Shown piece by piece: positions 17,693 to 28,500 of a stretch of DNA of 64,000 nt. A program made the translations under genes and the position numbers. Under the pieces are notes generated by a model. It was not told where the DNA came from and ran no database searches. It was given only the letters and a program-made list of their open reading frames with translations. Source of the stretch: Clostridium algidicarnis DSM 15099 (GTDB lineage: Bacteria; Bacillota; Clostridia; Clostridiales; Clostridiaceae); assembly GCF_002934235.1 (NCBI RefSeq), contig NZ_PTIS01000002.1:124001-188000 (forward strand), in the 5' to 3' direction. Position 1 is the first letter of the stretch. The number at the start of each line of letters is the position of its first letter.

Positions 17693-19546
17693 ATGAACAT
17701 GATTGTTAAAATGAAAAAAACTTTTAATAAAGAAAATATTAAGGTTATATGGAATAAAAGAGATAAAATTGCATCATTTACGTTTTTTTGTTTAATTATA
17801 AAATATATTTTATTTCAAGGTATTGTAAATAGTAAAAATTCTTCTAGGTTTAACTTAATTGGAGTCTATTTTACTGTTGGACCTATAATTTCTCATGCTA
17901 TGTTTTTTTTAATATTCATAAGCATAGGATTTTTATTAAAGAAAAACAGAGGAATTTATTACATAATATTTCACATGCTTATAACAATATTATTGCTTCT
18001 AGATCTTTTTTATTACAGAAACTATGGAACATTTTTATCTTTTTATTTTATTAAAAACAAGGAGATATTTAATCCGCTAAATCGAAACTTGATTCAGATA
18101 AGACCTATTGATATTTTATTAGTAATGGACATACCCTTTATTATAAAAAAGTATAATGAAAAAAAAGGAGATAACCTATATAAGCGAAGAAATATAGTAG
18201 TATTCTTAATTATGTTGTCAATGTCTGTTACAAAAATAGGTTGTGACCACTACATTATAGATGTAAAAGATGTAAGCAAAGGTAACATTATGTTCTTTAG
18301 AAACTCTTGGTATCCCTTCCAAACCATGTCGAACTTATCGCCTATAGGATACCACTTCTTTGATGGTGTTAGGCAGTTTAATGATTCAAAATCTATTGAA
18401 CTTTCTAAAGAGGAAAAAAGGGAGATAAATGATTGGTATATAGAAAAAGAAAAGTTACTAAATTATAAATATGAAAACAATAGTTATAAGGGTCAACTTA
18501 AAGGAAAAAACTTAATATTTATTCAAGTAGAGTCCCTTGAAAATTTTGTTATAGGAGAAAGCGTTCAAGGTCAGGAGATAACTCCTAATTTAAATGAAAT
18601 GGTTAAAAACTCTTTTTATTTCAATAATATATATGAGCAGACAGGCTCCGGAACCAGTGCTGATGGAGATTTTATTAGTAATACATCTATATTGCCATTA
18701 AAATCTGGGGTAGCTTATATGGATCATGCTGCTAATAAATATAATTCTATGCCATATCTTATGAAGGGTTTAGGATATAGTACTATATCTACTCATCCAG
18801 AAAAGGGTGGAAACTGGAATTGGATTCATAATCATAAAGCTTTAGGATATGACAAAATATTTGATATTAATGATTATAAATTAGAGGAAGTAATAGGAGC
18901 TGGACTTTCCGATGGATCTTTCTTTAATCAGATATCAGATAAAATTTCAAAAGAAGATATGCCTTTCTTTTTACATATGGCAACACTTACAAGCCATGGA
19001 CCCTTCGATTTACCAGGGGATAAGAAATCTTTAGATTTACCTAGTGAGTTAGATAAAAATGTATTAGGTAAATTTTTTCAAAGTATTAATTATGTAGATA
19101 GGGAAATAGGAAACTTTATGAATACACTTAAAGATAAGGACATGTTAGATGATACCGTTGTTGTTATATATGGTGACCATACAGGTGTACATAAATTTTA
19201 TGAAGATAAGTTAAAGGGTATAGATGTAGAAAATGAAAAATGGTTAGAGAAAGAAATGAAAGTACCCTTTATTATATATAATGAGAATATTAAGGGTGAA
19301 ACTTTTAATAATATAGGTGGACAGATAGATATTATGCCAACAGTAGCCTATCTTATGGGGGTTCCGGAAGAAGAATTTAATAATTCAGCTATGGGAAGGA
19401 TTATGTTTCAAGACAAGTGGAACTTTACTGTTTTATTTTCTGGGGAAGTTGTAGGGACTCCACCTTCAGATAAGGAAAAAGATTTGATGCTAAAGGGTCC
19501 TTATATTTCTAATAAGATAATAAAAGGAAATTATTTTAAAAAATAA
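17693..19546 (+). CDS. LTA synthase-like sulfatase-family membrane enzyme
   Basis: A 617-residue protein. About five transmembrane helices fill the first 190 residues. The extracellular alkaline-phosphatase/sulfatase fold begins near residue 268 (KNLIFIQVESLENFV). GSGTSADGDF holds Thr321 at the position of the catalytic threonine of LtaS, STHPEKGGNWN and YGDHTG supply metal-ligand segments. Such enzymes transfer glycerol-phosphate from phosphatidylglycerol to build lipoteichoic acid or related phospho-decorations. ATG 17693 follows GAATGAGGGTGAATT. Upstream is the first copy of the duplicated RNA element, which could control it. It differs from a housekeeping ltaS mainly in that no glycolipid genes adjoin it. 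Confidence 0.85.
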   Translation: MNMIVKMKKTFNKENIKVIWNKRDKIASFTFFCLIIKYILFQGIVNSKNSSRFNLIGVYFTVGPIISHAMFFLIFISIGFLLKKNRGIYYIIFHMLITILLLLDLFYYRNYGTFLSFYFIKNKEIFNPLNRNLIQIRPIDILLVMDIPFIIKKYNEKKGDNLYKRRNIVVFLIMLSMSVTKIGCDHYIIDVKDVSKGNIMFFRNSWYPFQTMSNLSPIGYHFFDGVRQFNDSKSIELSKEEKREINDWYIEKEKLLNYKYENNSYKGQLKGKNLIFIQVESLENFVIGESVQGQEITPNLNEMVKNSFYFNNIYEQTGSGTSADGDFISNTSILPLKSGVAYMDHAANKYNSMPYLMKGLGYSTISTHPEKGGNWNWIHNHKALGYDKIFDINDYKLEEVIGAGLSDGSFFNQISDKISKEDMPFFLHMATLTSHGPFDLPGDKKSLDLPSELDKNVLGKFFQSINYVDREIGNFMNTLKDKDMLDDTVVVIYGDHTGVHKFYEDKLKGIDVENEKWLEKEMKVPFIIYNENIKGETFNNIGGQIDIMPTVAYLMGVPEEEFNNSAMGRIMFQDKWNFTVLFSGEVVGTPPSDKEKDLMLKGPYISNKIIKGNYFKK

Positions 19547-19551
19547 AAAAA

Positions 19552-19593
19552 AGCTATATTACTTTAGATGTGAATTTTAAAAGTAATATAGCT
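19552..19593. terminator. Bidirectional terminator
   Basis: AGCTATATTACTTT (19552-19565) and AAAGTAATATAGCT (19580-19593) form a 14-bp stem. On the minus strand it is followed by a long T-run, so it best serves the CDF gene; on the plus strand CTTATATATTT follows. Confidence 0.88.
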
Positions 19594-19641
19594 CTTATAT
19601 ATTTAAAGAAGTCTCTCTAAACTTAAGTTTAAATTTAATGT

Positions 19642-20826
19642 TTAAATAACAGTAAAATCATTATCAATAGTTATTACACAATTATAATAAGGTGAAAGTT
19701 TTTTTACATTCATGGATATCATGTCTATAAGTTCTGTATCAGTAATTTCTTTTCCTCTTTTACTAGAGTCTACAACTATATCAAAAATAAGATTTTTATG
19801 GTCACCTTCTCCAACAACCCTAAAATCATGCATAGATTTTATTAATCCTATTTTATTTAAAATACTTTGGAGTTCCTCTTGAGTTTTTAATATTTCTTTA
19901 TCATCTACACAAATAGGATCTGTATGTATAACTAAATGAATATTAAATTTTTCTGAAACTTCCTTTTCAGCTTTATCTATAATTTCATGTATCTTTACTA
20001 TAGAAGATGTACTAGGAACTTCAGCATGAATAGAAGCCATAGCTTTACCTGGACCATAATTATGAATAATAAGGTCATGGACTCCAGATATCTCATTATA
20101 AGATAAAACACTTTCTTTTATATTATTTGCTAACTTTTCATCAGGTGATTCACCAAGAAGAGGACTTAGTGTATCTTTTATTAGTGAGTAGCCTGAATAT
20201 AAAATGATTAAAGATACTATTATGCCTATATAACCATCTATTGGAAATCTGATCCAATTAGAAAGTAGTAGTGATAAAGCAACTGTACTAGAAGTAACTA
20301 CATCTCCTAAAGCATCTATAGAGGCAGCTTTTAAAGCAGAAGAATTAATTCTCTTTCCAATAAGCTTATTAAATCTGCTTAGCCATATTTTGAAAAGTAT
20401 GGACACAAGTAGTAGTATAAAGGGTATAGTTTCAAAGCTTACCACCTCAGGATTTATGATTCTTTGGAAGGAGGATTTAATAAATTGAATACCAACCATC
20501 ATCACCATAAAGGCTACTATAAGTCCGGATATATATTCTAGCCTACCATGACCAAAAGGATGTTCTTCGTCTGCAGGTAAACTAGATAATTTAAATCCAA
20601 GGATGGTAATTAATGAAGAAGCTGCATCAGATAAGTTATTAAAGGCATCTGCTGTTACAGCTATACTTCCAACTATAAGCCCTATAGATAATTTAATTGC
20701 AAATAGCAAAGAATTAATTATAATTCCAATAATCCCACCAAGGAAACCATAGGAGTTTCTTACCTTTTCTTCTTCAGTATTTTTATAATTCTTAACAAAC
20801 TTTTTTACAAGAAAATCTGATATCAT
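19642..20826 (-). CDS. Cation diffusion facilitator metal exporter, probably Mn2+-type
   Basis: A 394-residue CDF protein with six transmembrane helices (about 28-215) and a cytoplasmic ferredoxin-like C-terminal domain with an extra tail beyond 300. TM2 reads ADAFNNLSDAASS, giving NxxxD, and TM5 reads SIDALGDVVTSS, giving DxxxD in place of the HxxxD of zinc exporters. In the family, this Asp-rich site is associated with Mn2+ (and sometimes Fe2+) efflux. HPFGHGRLEYISG after TM2 is also typical. It is monocistronic with an extended -10 promoter and a palindrome upstream (see separate entry). Confidence 0.88.
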   Translation of the reverse strand: MISDFLVKKFVKNYKNTEEEKVRNSYGFLGGIIGIIINSLLFAIKLSIGLIVGSIAVTADAFNNLSDAASSLITILGFKLSSLPADEEHPFGHGRLEYISGLIVAFMVMMVGIQFIKSSFQRIINPEVVSFETIPFILLLVSILFKIWLSRFNKLIGKRINSSALKAASIDALGDVVTSSTVALSLLLSNWIRFPIDGYIGIIVSLIILYSGYSLIKDTLSPLLGESPDEKLANNIKESVLSYNEISGVHDLIIHNYGPGKAMASIHAEVPSTSSIVKIHEIIDKAEKEVSEKFNIHLVIHTDPICVDDKEILKTQEELQSILNKIGLIKSMHDFRVVGEGDHKNLIFDIVVDSSKRGKEITDTELIDMISMNVKKLSPYYNCVITIDNDFTVI

Positions 20827-20862
20827 AAATACACTTCCTTATTTCTTTGTCATTAGCTTTAA

Positions 20863-20916
20863 ATTATACCACAGGATTTATTAACAATCTATAGATTTTG
20901 ATTATCAAATGATAAT
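20863..20916 (-). promoter_or_regulatory. Promoter with upstream palindrome for the CDF exporter
   Basis: On the minus strand TGGTATAAT (complement of 20863-20871) is an extended -10 box 37 nt before the start codon. Thirty-odd bases further upstream lies ATTATC-AAAT-GATAAT (20901-20916), a 6-4-6 inverted repeat that could bind a metal regulator. No particular regulator is proven. Confidence 0.45.
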
Positions 20917-21065
20917 GAAGTTTGGGCGTATATAGTTATCATAAGTCTTTAGAAGTTAAAATGATTAAATGAAGGAATACATTAGGTTAAAATATTATAT
21001 AAATGTAAGGCATGCTAATAATATTTATGTTAAAATAATAATGGAAGTTAAGAGGGGGTAATATT

Positions 21066-22367
21066 ATGGAAAAAAATATTAAATTAGCAAATGAATTAAT
21101 AGATTTTATCTATGAGAGTCCTACAGCCTTTCATGCAGTTAGCACTACAAAATCAATGTTAAAACAAGAAGGTTTTACAGAAGTTTTGGATTCTGAAAAA
21201 TGGGATCTTAAAAAGGGTGGAAAGTATTTCACAACTCAAAATGATTCAGCTCTTATTGCTTTTGTAGTAGGAGACGGAGAGCTAGAAAGCAATGGATTTA
21301 AACTAATAGGTGCACATACAGATTCACCTTCATTTAGAATAAAGCCATTTCCAGAAATGACTTCTGAAAATACTTATGTAAGATTAAATACAGAGGTTTA
21401 TGGTGGTCCAATACTTAATACTTGGCTTGACAGACCACTTTCTATAGCAGGTAGAGTTACTTTAAGAGGGAATAATCCACTTTCCCCAGAAACAAGACTG
21501 TTGAATATAAATAAACCAATACTTATAATTCCTAATATAGCAATACACATGAATAGAGAAGTAAATCAAGGAGTGGAACTAAACAAACAAAAAGATACCC
21601 TTCCACTTTTGTCACTTGTAAATGAAAGCCTTGAAAAAGATAAGTATTTAATAAATACTATAGCGGCAGAGCTTTCTGTAAATGTAAGTGATATATTAGA
21701 TTTTGATTTATTCCTTTATGAATATGAAAAAGGAAGCGTTATAGGCTTAAATGAAGAGTTTATATCCTCACCAAGGCTAGATGACCTTGCTATGGTTCAT
21801 GCAGGGATAAAGGCACTTATAAATACAAAGGTTAATATGGCTACAAATGTTATGGTGTGTTTCGACAATGAAGAGGTAGGAAGTTCTACAAAACAAGGAG
21901 CAGATTCTAATCTATTAAGCAACATATTAGAAAGAATAGCTTTAAGTTTTAATAAAGGCAGAGAAGATTTCTTTAGAGCACTTTCAAAATCCTTTATGAT
22001 ATCAGCAGACTTAGCTCATGCGGTTCATCCAAATGCAGGTGAAAAACATGATCCTGTAAATAGACCTGTTATAAATAAAGGACCAGTTATAAAGATAAGT
22101 GCAAATCAAAGCTATACCTCAGACAGTAACTCTATAGCAGTATATGAGCAAATTTGTAACAATGCAGGAGTACCTGTACAAAAGTTTGTAAATAGATCAG
22201 ACTTAAGAGGTGGATCTACTATAGGACCTATATCATCTACACATCTTCATATAAGATCTGTAGATATTGGAACACCAATACTTGCAATGCACTCTATAAG
22301 AGAGCTTGGTGGAATAGAAGATCAAGAATCTATAACTAAATCATTTGAAGAGTTTTATAAAATTTAA
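21066..22367 (+). CDS. apeB: M18 family aminopeptidase
   Basis: A 433-residue binuclear zinc aminopeptidase. GAHTDSPSFRIKP holds the first metal His and Asp, SSPRLDDLAMVHAG the bridging Asp, CFDNEEVGSSTKQGA the catalytic and metal Glu, DLAHAVHPN and the late HLHIRSVDIGTP the remaining ligands. The full M18 order and length are present. It removes N-terminal residues, preferring acidic ones in known homologues, and is cytosolic. ATG 21066 follows TAAGAGGGGGTAATATT. It is monocistronic with a strong terminator. Confidence 0.93.
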   Translation: MEKNIKLANELIDFIYESPTAFHAVSTTKSMLKQEGFTEVLDSEKWDLKKGGKYFTTQNDSALIAFVVGDGELESNGFKLIGAHTDSPSFRIKPFPEMTSENTYVRLNTEVYGGPILNTWLDRPLSIAGRVTLRGNNPLSPETRLLNINKPILIIPNIAIHMNREVNQGVELNKQKDTLPLLSLVNESLEKDKYLINTIAAELSVNVSDILDFDLFLYEYEKGSVIGLNEEFISSPRLDDLAMVHAGIKALINTKVNMATNVMVCFDNEEVGSSTKQGADSNLLSNILERIALSFNKGREDFFRALSKSFMISADLAHAVHPNAGEKHDPVNRPVINKGPVIKISANQSYTSDSNSIAVYEQICNNAGVPVQKFVNRSDLRGGSTIGPISSTHLHIRSVDIGTPILAMHSIRELGGIEDQESITKSFEEFYKI

Positions 22368-22403
22368 ATAACTTATTACAATCTTTATTAAGAATGAAAT
22401 TTA

Positions 22404-22446
22404 AAGGATACCAGAAAAGAAATTTACTGGTATCCTTATTTTTGTT
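22404..22446 (+). terminator. Intrinsic terminator after the M18 aminopeptidase gene
   Basis: AAGGATACCAG (22404-22414) and CTGGTATCCTT (22427-22437) pair perfectly over 11 bp, followed by ATTTTTG. Confidence 0.93.
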
Positions 22447-22534
22447 TTTGTATCTATAATTTTATGTGAATATGTGAATACTAAAAAGGCATGTTACAAA
22501 TATGAAAATAAGCGAGCAAAAGGAGTCGGATATT

Positions 22535-25500
22535 ATGACGTATATATTTATAGCTGTAGGTTTATTATTAGCTTTACTATTCACATATCTAATAAAGTTT
22601 AAAAAAGGTAATGAAAATCAGGAAAACATAATTCAGGGCGAAGACAAAAAAGAAGATCTAAATTGTAAGGACATAGATCAGTTGGCATCCATCATAGCTA
22701 ATAATAAGATAATTCCAAACAAAAGAATTAAAGAAAAAAGGTTAATGGATAAATTAAATAAAGATTATAAAAATATAATAAAGAATTATGAAATGCTAAA
22801 GGAAAACGAGAAAACACAAAAGAATTTAACGGGAGCTGCAGAGTGGCTTTTGGATAATATATATGTGATAGAAAAAGAATATGAGACTATAAGATATAAT
22901 ATTCCTAAAGATTATTGTAAGTATATGCCAATAGTTGAAAATAAGATTTGTGATAGAAATCTTAGAGTTTACTATATGACTAAAACCTTTGTTGATTATT
23001 TTGATAATAGTGTAAATAAGGATAATATAGAAGACTTTTTAATAAGTTATGAAAGTTATAACCACCTTGCTATGGGAGAGTTATGGTCTTTTCCTTTAAT
23101 GCTTAGGATGGTGCTTATAGAGTCTATAAGTAAAGACTCATCTATAATTAATAAAATTTATAATGAAAGAAAAAGAGCAGATATTATAATAGATAAATTA
23201 GTTTTAGCTTATACAGAGGATAGACTAAAGGATTATCTTGAGATACTAAATAATAAAGATATACCATATAGTGATACCTTCATAAATAAGATTGTAAAAT
23301 CTATTAAAGATAATGGCTTAGACCAAGAAGAAATATATTTGTGGATTGAAGATAAGTACGGTGTTTCAAAGGAAAACATAGGTTTAATAAGTAGAAGAGA
23401 AAGTATAGAAGAAGCTAACTTAAACTCTTTTATGGAAAATGCAATAACATCTTTAAAAAATATAGAATCTAAAGATTGGAGAGAAATATTTGAAAAGATA
23501 AGTTATGTAGAAAAGACACTTTCAAAAGATCCTCTACATGTATATACATCTATGGACTTTAGCTCACGAGATTACTATAGACATGAATTAGAAAAGATTG
23601 CAAGAAAGGTTAAGGTAGAGGAAAGTAAGGTAGTGGATAAGGTATTAGAGTTAAGCGAAAAAGAGAACCTACAATTAAAAGAAGTAAAAGATAAAGAACT
23701 TTATAAATGTCATGTGGGATATTACATAATAGATAAGGGGTCAAGAGAACTTAAAGAATATTTTACAAATAAAAATAGTACAATTAATAAATTATCATCA
23801 TTTTTAGAAATGAACAAATTCACTCTTTATATTTCTTTTATAATATCTATGATAGCAATTTCTCAGTATTTAGTTTTATATAACTTTAGGCTTAAGGATT
23901 TAGATATTAAAATATACAAGTATGTACTAGGATTTATAGTTCTTATAATACCTTTAAGTGAAATTGTTATATCTATTTTTCATTGGATTATAATTAAATA
24001 TACTTCTCCAAAGTTTGTACCAAAGATAGAATTCAAAGAGTCTATTCCAAAAGAATATAAAACTATGGTAGTAATACCTACATTGATAAACAACGAAAAT
24101 AGAGGTACTAATCTCATAAAAGACTTAGAAGTATACTACCTTGCAAGTAGAGTGGAAGGAATTTATTTTGGGGTTTTAGGAGACTTTAAAGATTCCAAAA
24201 CAAAAGAATCACCAGAGGACAATATAATAGTAGAAACTATGCTAAAAGAGATAAAAAGGTTAAATAAAAAATATTCAAAAGGGGAAGATATATTTTATTT
24301 TTTAAATAGATATAGACAGTATAATGAAAAAGAGGATGCATTTATAGGATGGGAGAGAAAAAGAGGAAAACTTATGGAGTTTAATTCTTTATTAAGAGGA
24401 GATGAAAATACTAGTTATGATGTAATAAGTGGCGATATATCTACACTTCAAGAGATAAAATATGTAATAACCTTAGATGCAGACACTAAATTACCAATGG
24501 GAACAGCTAAAGGACTAATTGGTGCCATGGCCCACGTATTAAACAAACCTTATGTAGATGCAAGTTTAAAAAAGGTGGTACGTGGATATGGTTTAATGCA
24601 GCCAAGGATTACAGTTGGTATAGAGGATTCAAATAAGACCCTTTTCTCTAAGATATTTTCTGGGGAAAATGGTATAGATACTTATACAACGGCGGTGTCT
24701 GATGTATATCAAGATTTATTTTACGAAGGCATATTTACAGGCAAGGGTATATATGATGTGGATGTATTTAATGAAATGTTAGTCAGTGCTATTCCTGAAA
24801 ATACTGTACTAAGTCATGACCTTTTAGAAGGAAGCTATGTGAGATGCGCTTTAGTAACAGATCTACAGCTAGTAGATGGTTACCCTGCATATTACAACTC
24901 TAGTATATTAAGACTTCATAGATGGGCAAGGGGTGACTTTCAGCTGCTACCTTGGATATACAAAGAATCTCCAATCAACTCTTTATCAAGGTGGAAGATT
25001 ATAGACAACTTAAGGCGAAGTTTAATCACACCATCTATTATTATATTATTTTTGTATGCGCTGACATTAGAACCTGGAGGCTATGGTATAGGCACTGCTA
25101 TTGGGATTATTTCCATGATATGTCCTATATTATTTAATATAACGGATATTGTAACAGCCCCTTTAAAAAGTATAAGCATTTTTACATATACTAACTCCTT
25201 TAAAAGAATAATAAAGCAAGTAATTTTAACGTTCGCATTTATACCATATCAGGGATACATCATGATAGATGCAATGGTTAGAACGTTATATAGATTATTT
25301 ATTAGTAAAAAGAATTTACTTCAGTGGAAAACAGCTGAAGATGTTGAATCAAAGGTTTCAAATAAAATTATAGATTATGTGGAATCCATGGCTATAGGAA
25401 GTATAGTTGGTATAACAATACTTTATTTATCCTATATAAATAGCAAAGAAGCATTTTATGTCTATTTAGTACCAAGTCTTTTATGGATATTGAGCCCAAT

Positions 25501-28500
25501 TATAGCCTACTATATAAGCAAAGAAATCAACATTGATACTAAAGATTTTAAGAAGGAAGAAATAGATTTATTAAAAAATATATCAAGAAGAACCTGGGCA
25601 TATTTTGAAGATTTTATTAATGAAGAAAGTAACTGGCTTGCTCCAGATAACTTCCAACAAGAACCATTAAAAGGCTTAGCTTGTAGAACATCGCCTACTA
25701 ATATAGGAATGATATTTACCTCTAATATATCAGCTTATGACTTAGGTTATATTGGAATAGAAGAGGTAGTAAGTAGGATGGATAAATCTATACACTCATT
25801 AATGGATTTAGAAAAGTGCCAGGGACATCTTTATAATTGGTATGATACTGAAACATCAAAAGCTTTGCATCCTAGATATGTGTCTACAGTAGATAGTGGT
25901 AATTTAGTAGCTTGTCTTTGGATAGTACCAGGAACACTTAAAGAATACCTTGAAACACCACTTATAAATAAAAATTATATGAAGGGGCTAGAAGATACCA
26001 TAAAATTATTACTAGAAGAGGTAGAAAAAGAAACCATATACTTTGATAAAAACTTAGATTTTACTTCATATAAATCATTAAAAGATTATAAGGATAAGCT
26101 TAGGGCCATAAGAGATGGCTGTTTTCATATAGAAAAGGAAGAGAGAGAGAACTATTATTGGAATAAGAAACTAAAATCTATGGTAAATAAAAGACTTAAA
26201 GAATTGCAAGATTTATTACCCTTTTTTGATACTGCAGTGGAGGAAGATGAAGATTTTAGTAATAGGTTAATGGATATAGTTATAAATACTAACCTAAAGG
26301 ATTTGCCAGATAGATTAAATAATTTTAAAAGTATAGGTGAATGCTCTTTTGAGTTAGAAGTTCTTATTGAAAATAGTATAAAAGAAATATGTAGACTTAT
26401 AAATAAGATTAAAACTTTAATTCTAAATTGTGAAAAGATAATAAAAGAAACAGATTTTAAGATGTTATATGATGAAAGTGCTGGATTATTTTATATTGGG
26501 TATAACCTAGAAGAAGAAAGGTATAGTGATTCTTATTATGATCTTTTAGCCTCTGAGTCTAGAATAGCTAGTTATATAGCTATTGCAAAGGGAGATATAG
26601 AATATAAACATTGGTTTAAGCTTGGAAGATCTTTAAGAAAGGTGGAAAAAAACAAGGTATTAATGTCTTGGAGCGGTACTATGTTTGAATATTTAATGCC
26701 ACTACTTTTAATGAGGTCATATTCTGATACCTTATTAGAAGAAACTTATAAGGGAGTAGTGGAAGCTCAAAAAAATTATGCAAAAGACCTTAACATTCCT
26801 TTTGGTATATCAGAATCTGCTTACTTTAAATTTGACTTAGAGGAAAATTTTCAGTATAAGGCCTTCGGTGTACCAAGTGTAGGACTTAAAAGAGGTCTCG
26901 AAGATGATACTGTGATATCACCATACTCAACTGTAATGGCTCTTATGGTAGACTTTAGGGCGTCTATTGACAATATTAAATCTTTAATAAGTATGGGTAT
27001 GTTAGGGAGATATGGATTATATGAAGCTTTAGATTATACAAAAGAAAGAATTCCAAAAGGAAAGGATAAAGCTTTAGTAAAATCCTATATGGTTCATCAT
27101 CAAGGAATGAGTTTTATGGCTTTAAATAATATAATCAATAAAGATATACTACAAAACAGGTTTCATAATATTCCTGAAGTAAAGTCTATAGAGTTATTAC
27201 TTCAAGAAAAACCTATAAATAGAATAGTATTTAGTAGAAAAAGAGATCCTTCATATTCAAAGAAAGAAGTTTATGAAAAGAATATGTTAATACGAAGACA
27301 TAGTGATGCAAATACAAAGTTCCCTGAAGTTCAAGTATTGTCTAATGGAGATTATTCTTTAATGATAACTAATGATGGTAGTGGGTATGGTAAAGAGAAG
27401 GATATGATGTTATATAGATGGCGGGAAGATCCTACAACTTCTATAGGGGGTCAGTATCTTTATATAAAAAATCTAAATTCTAATGAATTTTGGAGTGCTA
27501 CCTATGAACCCTGCAAACATGAAGGTGAAGAATATGAAGCTATATTTTCACTAGATAAGGCTCAGTATAGAAGAAAAGATGGAAATATCTTAACTAAACT
27601 AGATGTTAGTATTGCAAGTTATGATAATACTGAAATAAGGAAATTAATTATAACAAATAATAGTGATAGTACTAGATATATAGAAGTAACAAGTTATATG
27701 GAAGTAACACTTTCAACCTATGAAGCAGATGTAGCCCATCCATCCTTTAGTAATTTATTTATAAATACTGAATATATAGAAGAAGATCAATGCATTTTAG
27801 CAAGTAGAAGGCCTCGAAGTAAGGGTGAAAAAAGAAAATACTTGGCAAATAAGATTATTTCAAAAGGTGATACAGTAGGAGCATTACAATATGAAACAAA
27901 TAGATTAAATTTTATAGGAAGGAATAGAAATCTTTCTAATCCTTATACAATGGAAAGCGAAGTACCTTTAAAAAACACAGTAGGATATGTGCTAGATCCC
28001 ATAATAAGTTTAAGAAGAGTATTTAAAATTAAAAAGGGTCAGAGTGCACAAATAGCCTTTATAACTTCTGTAAGTGATGATAAAGAGGATATTTTGGATA
28101 TAGTAAATAGATATGAAACTATAAAAGATATTGATAGAGCTTTTAATATAGCTAATAATGAGGTCAAAAGTGAACTTCAGCAGCTTGGAATAACATCAAA
28201 TCAAGCAAACTTATATCAAATCCTTGCATCTAAGATAATATTTCTAAATGATTCAAAAAAGGAAAGAGAAGAATATCTAAAAGGTATAAAAAGAAGTCAA
28301 AAGAATCTCTGGAGTTATGGTATATCTGGGGACTATCCTATAGTCTTAGTGAAGGCTTCTAAAAACCAGGATTTAGAGTTAATAGCACAGGTTCTTATGG
28401 CTTACAAATACTTAAATAAAAAGTCTATAAAGTTTGACTGCATAATACTTAATGAAGAAGATTCATCCTATGATGAACCATTGCAAAAGGAAATAAAACA

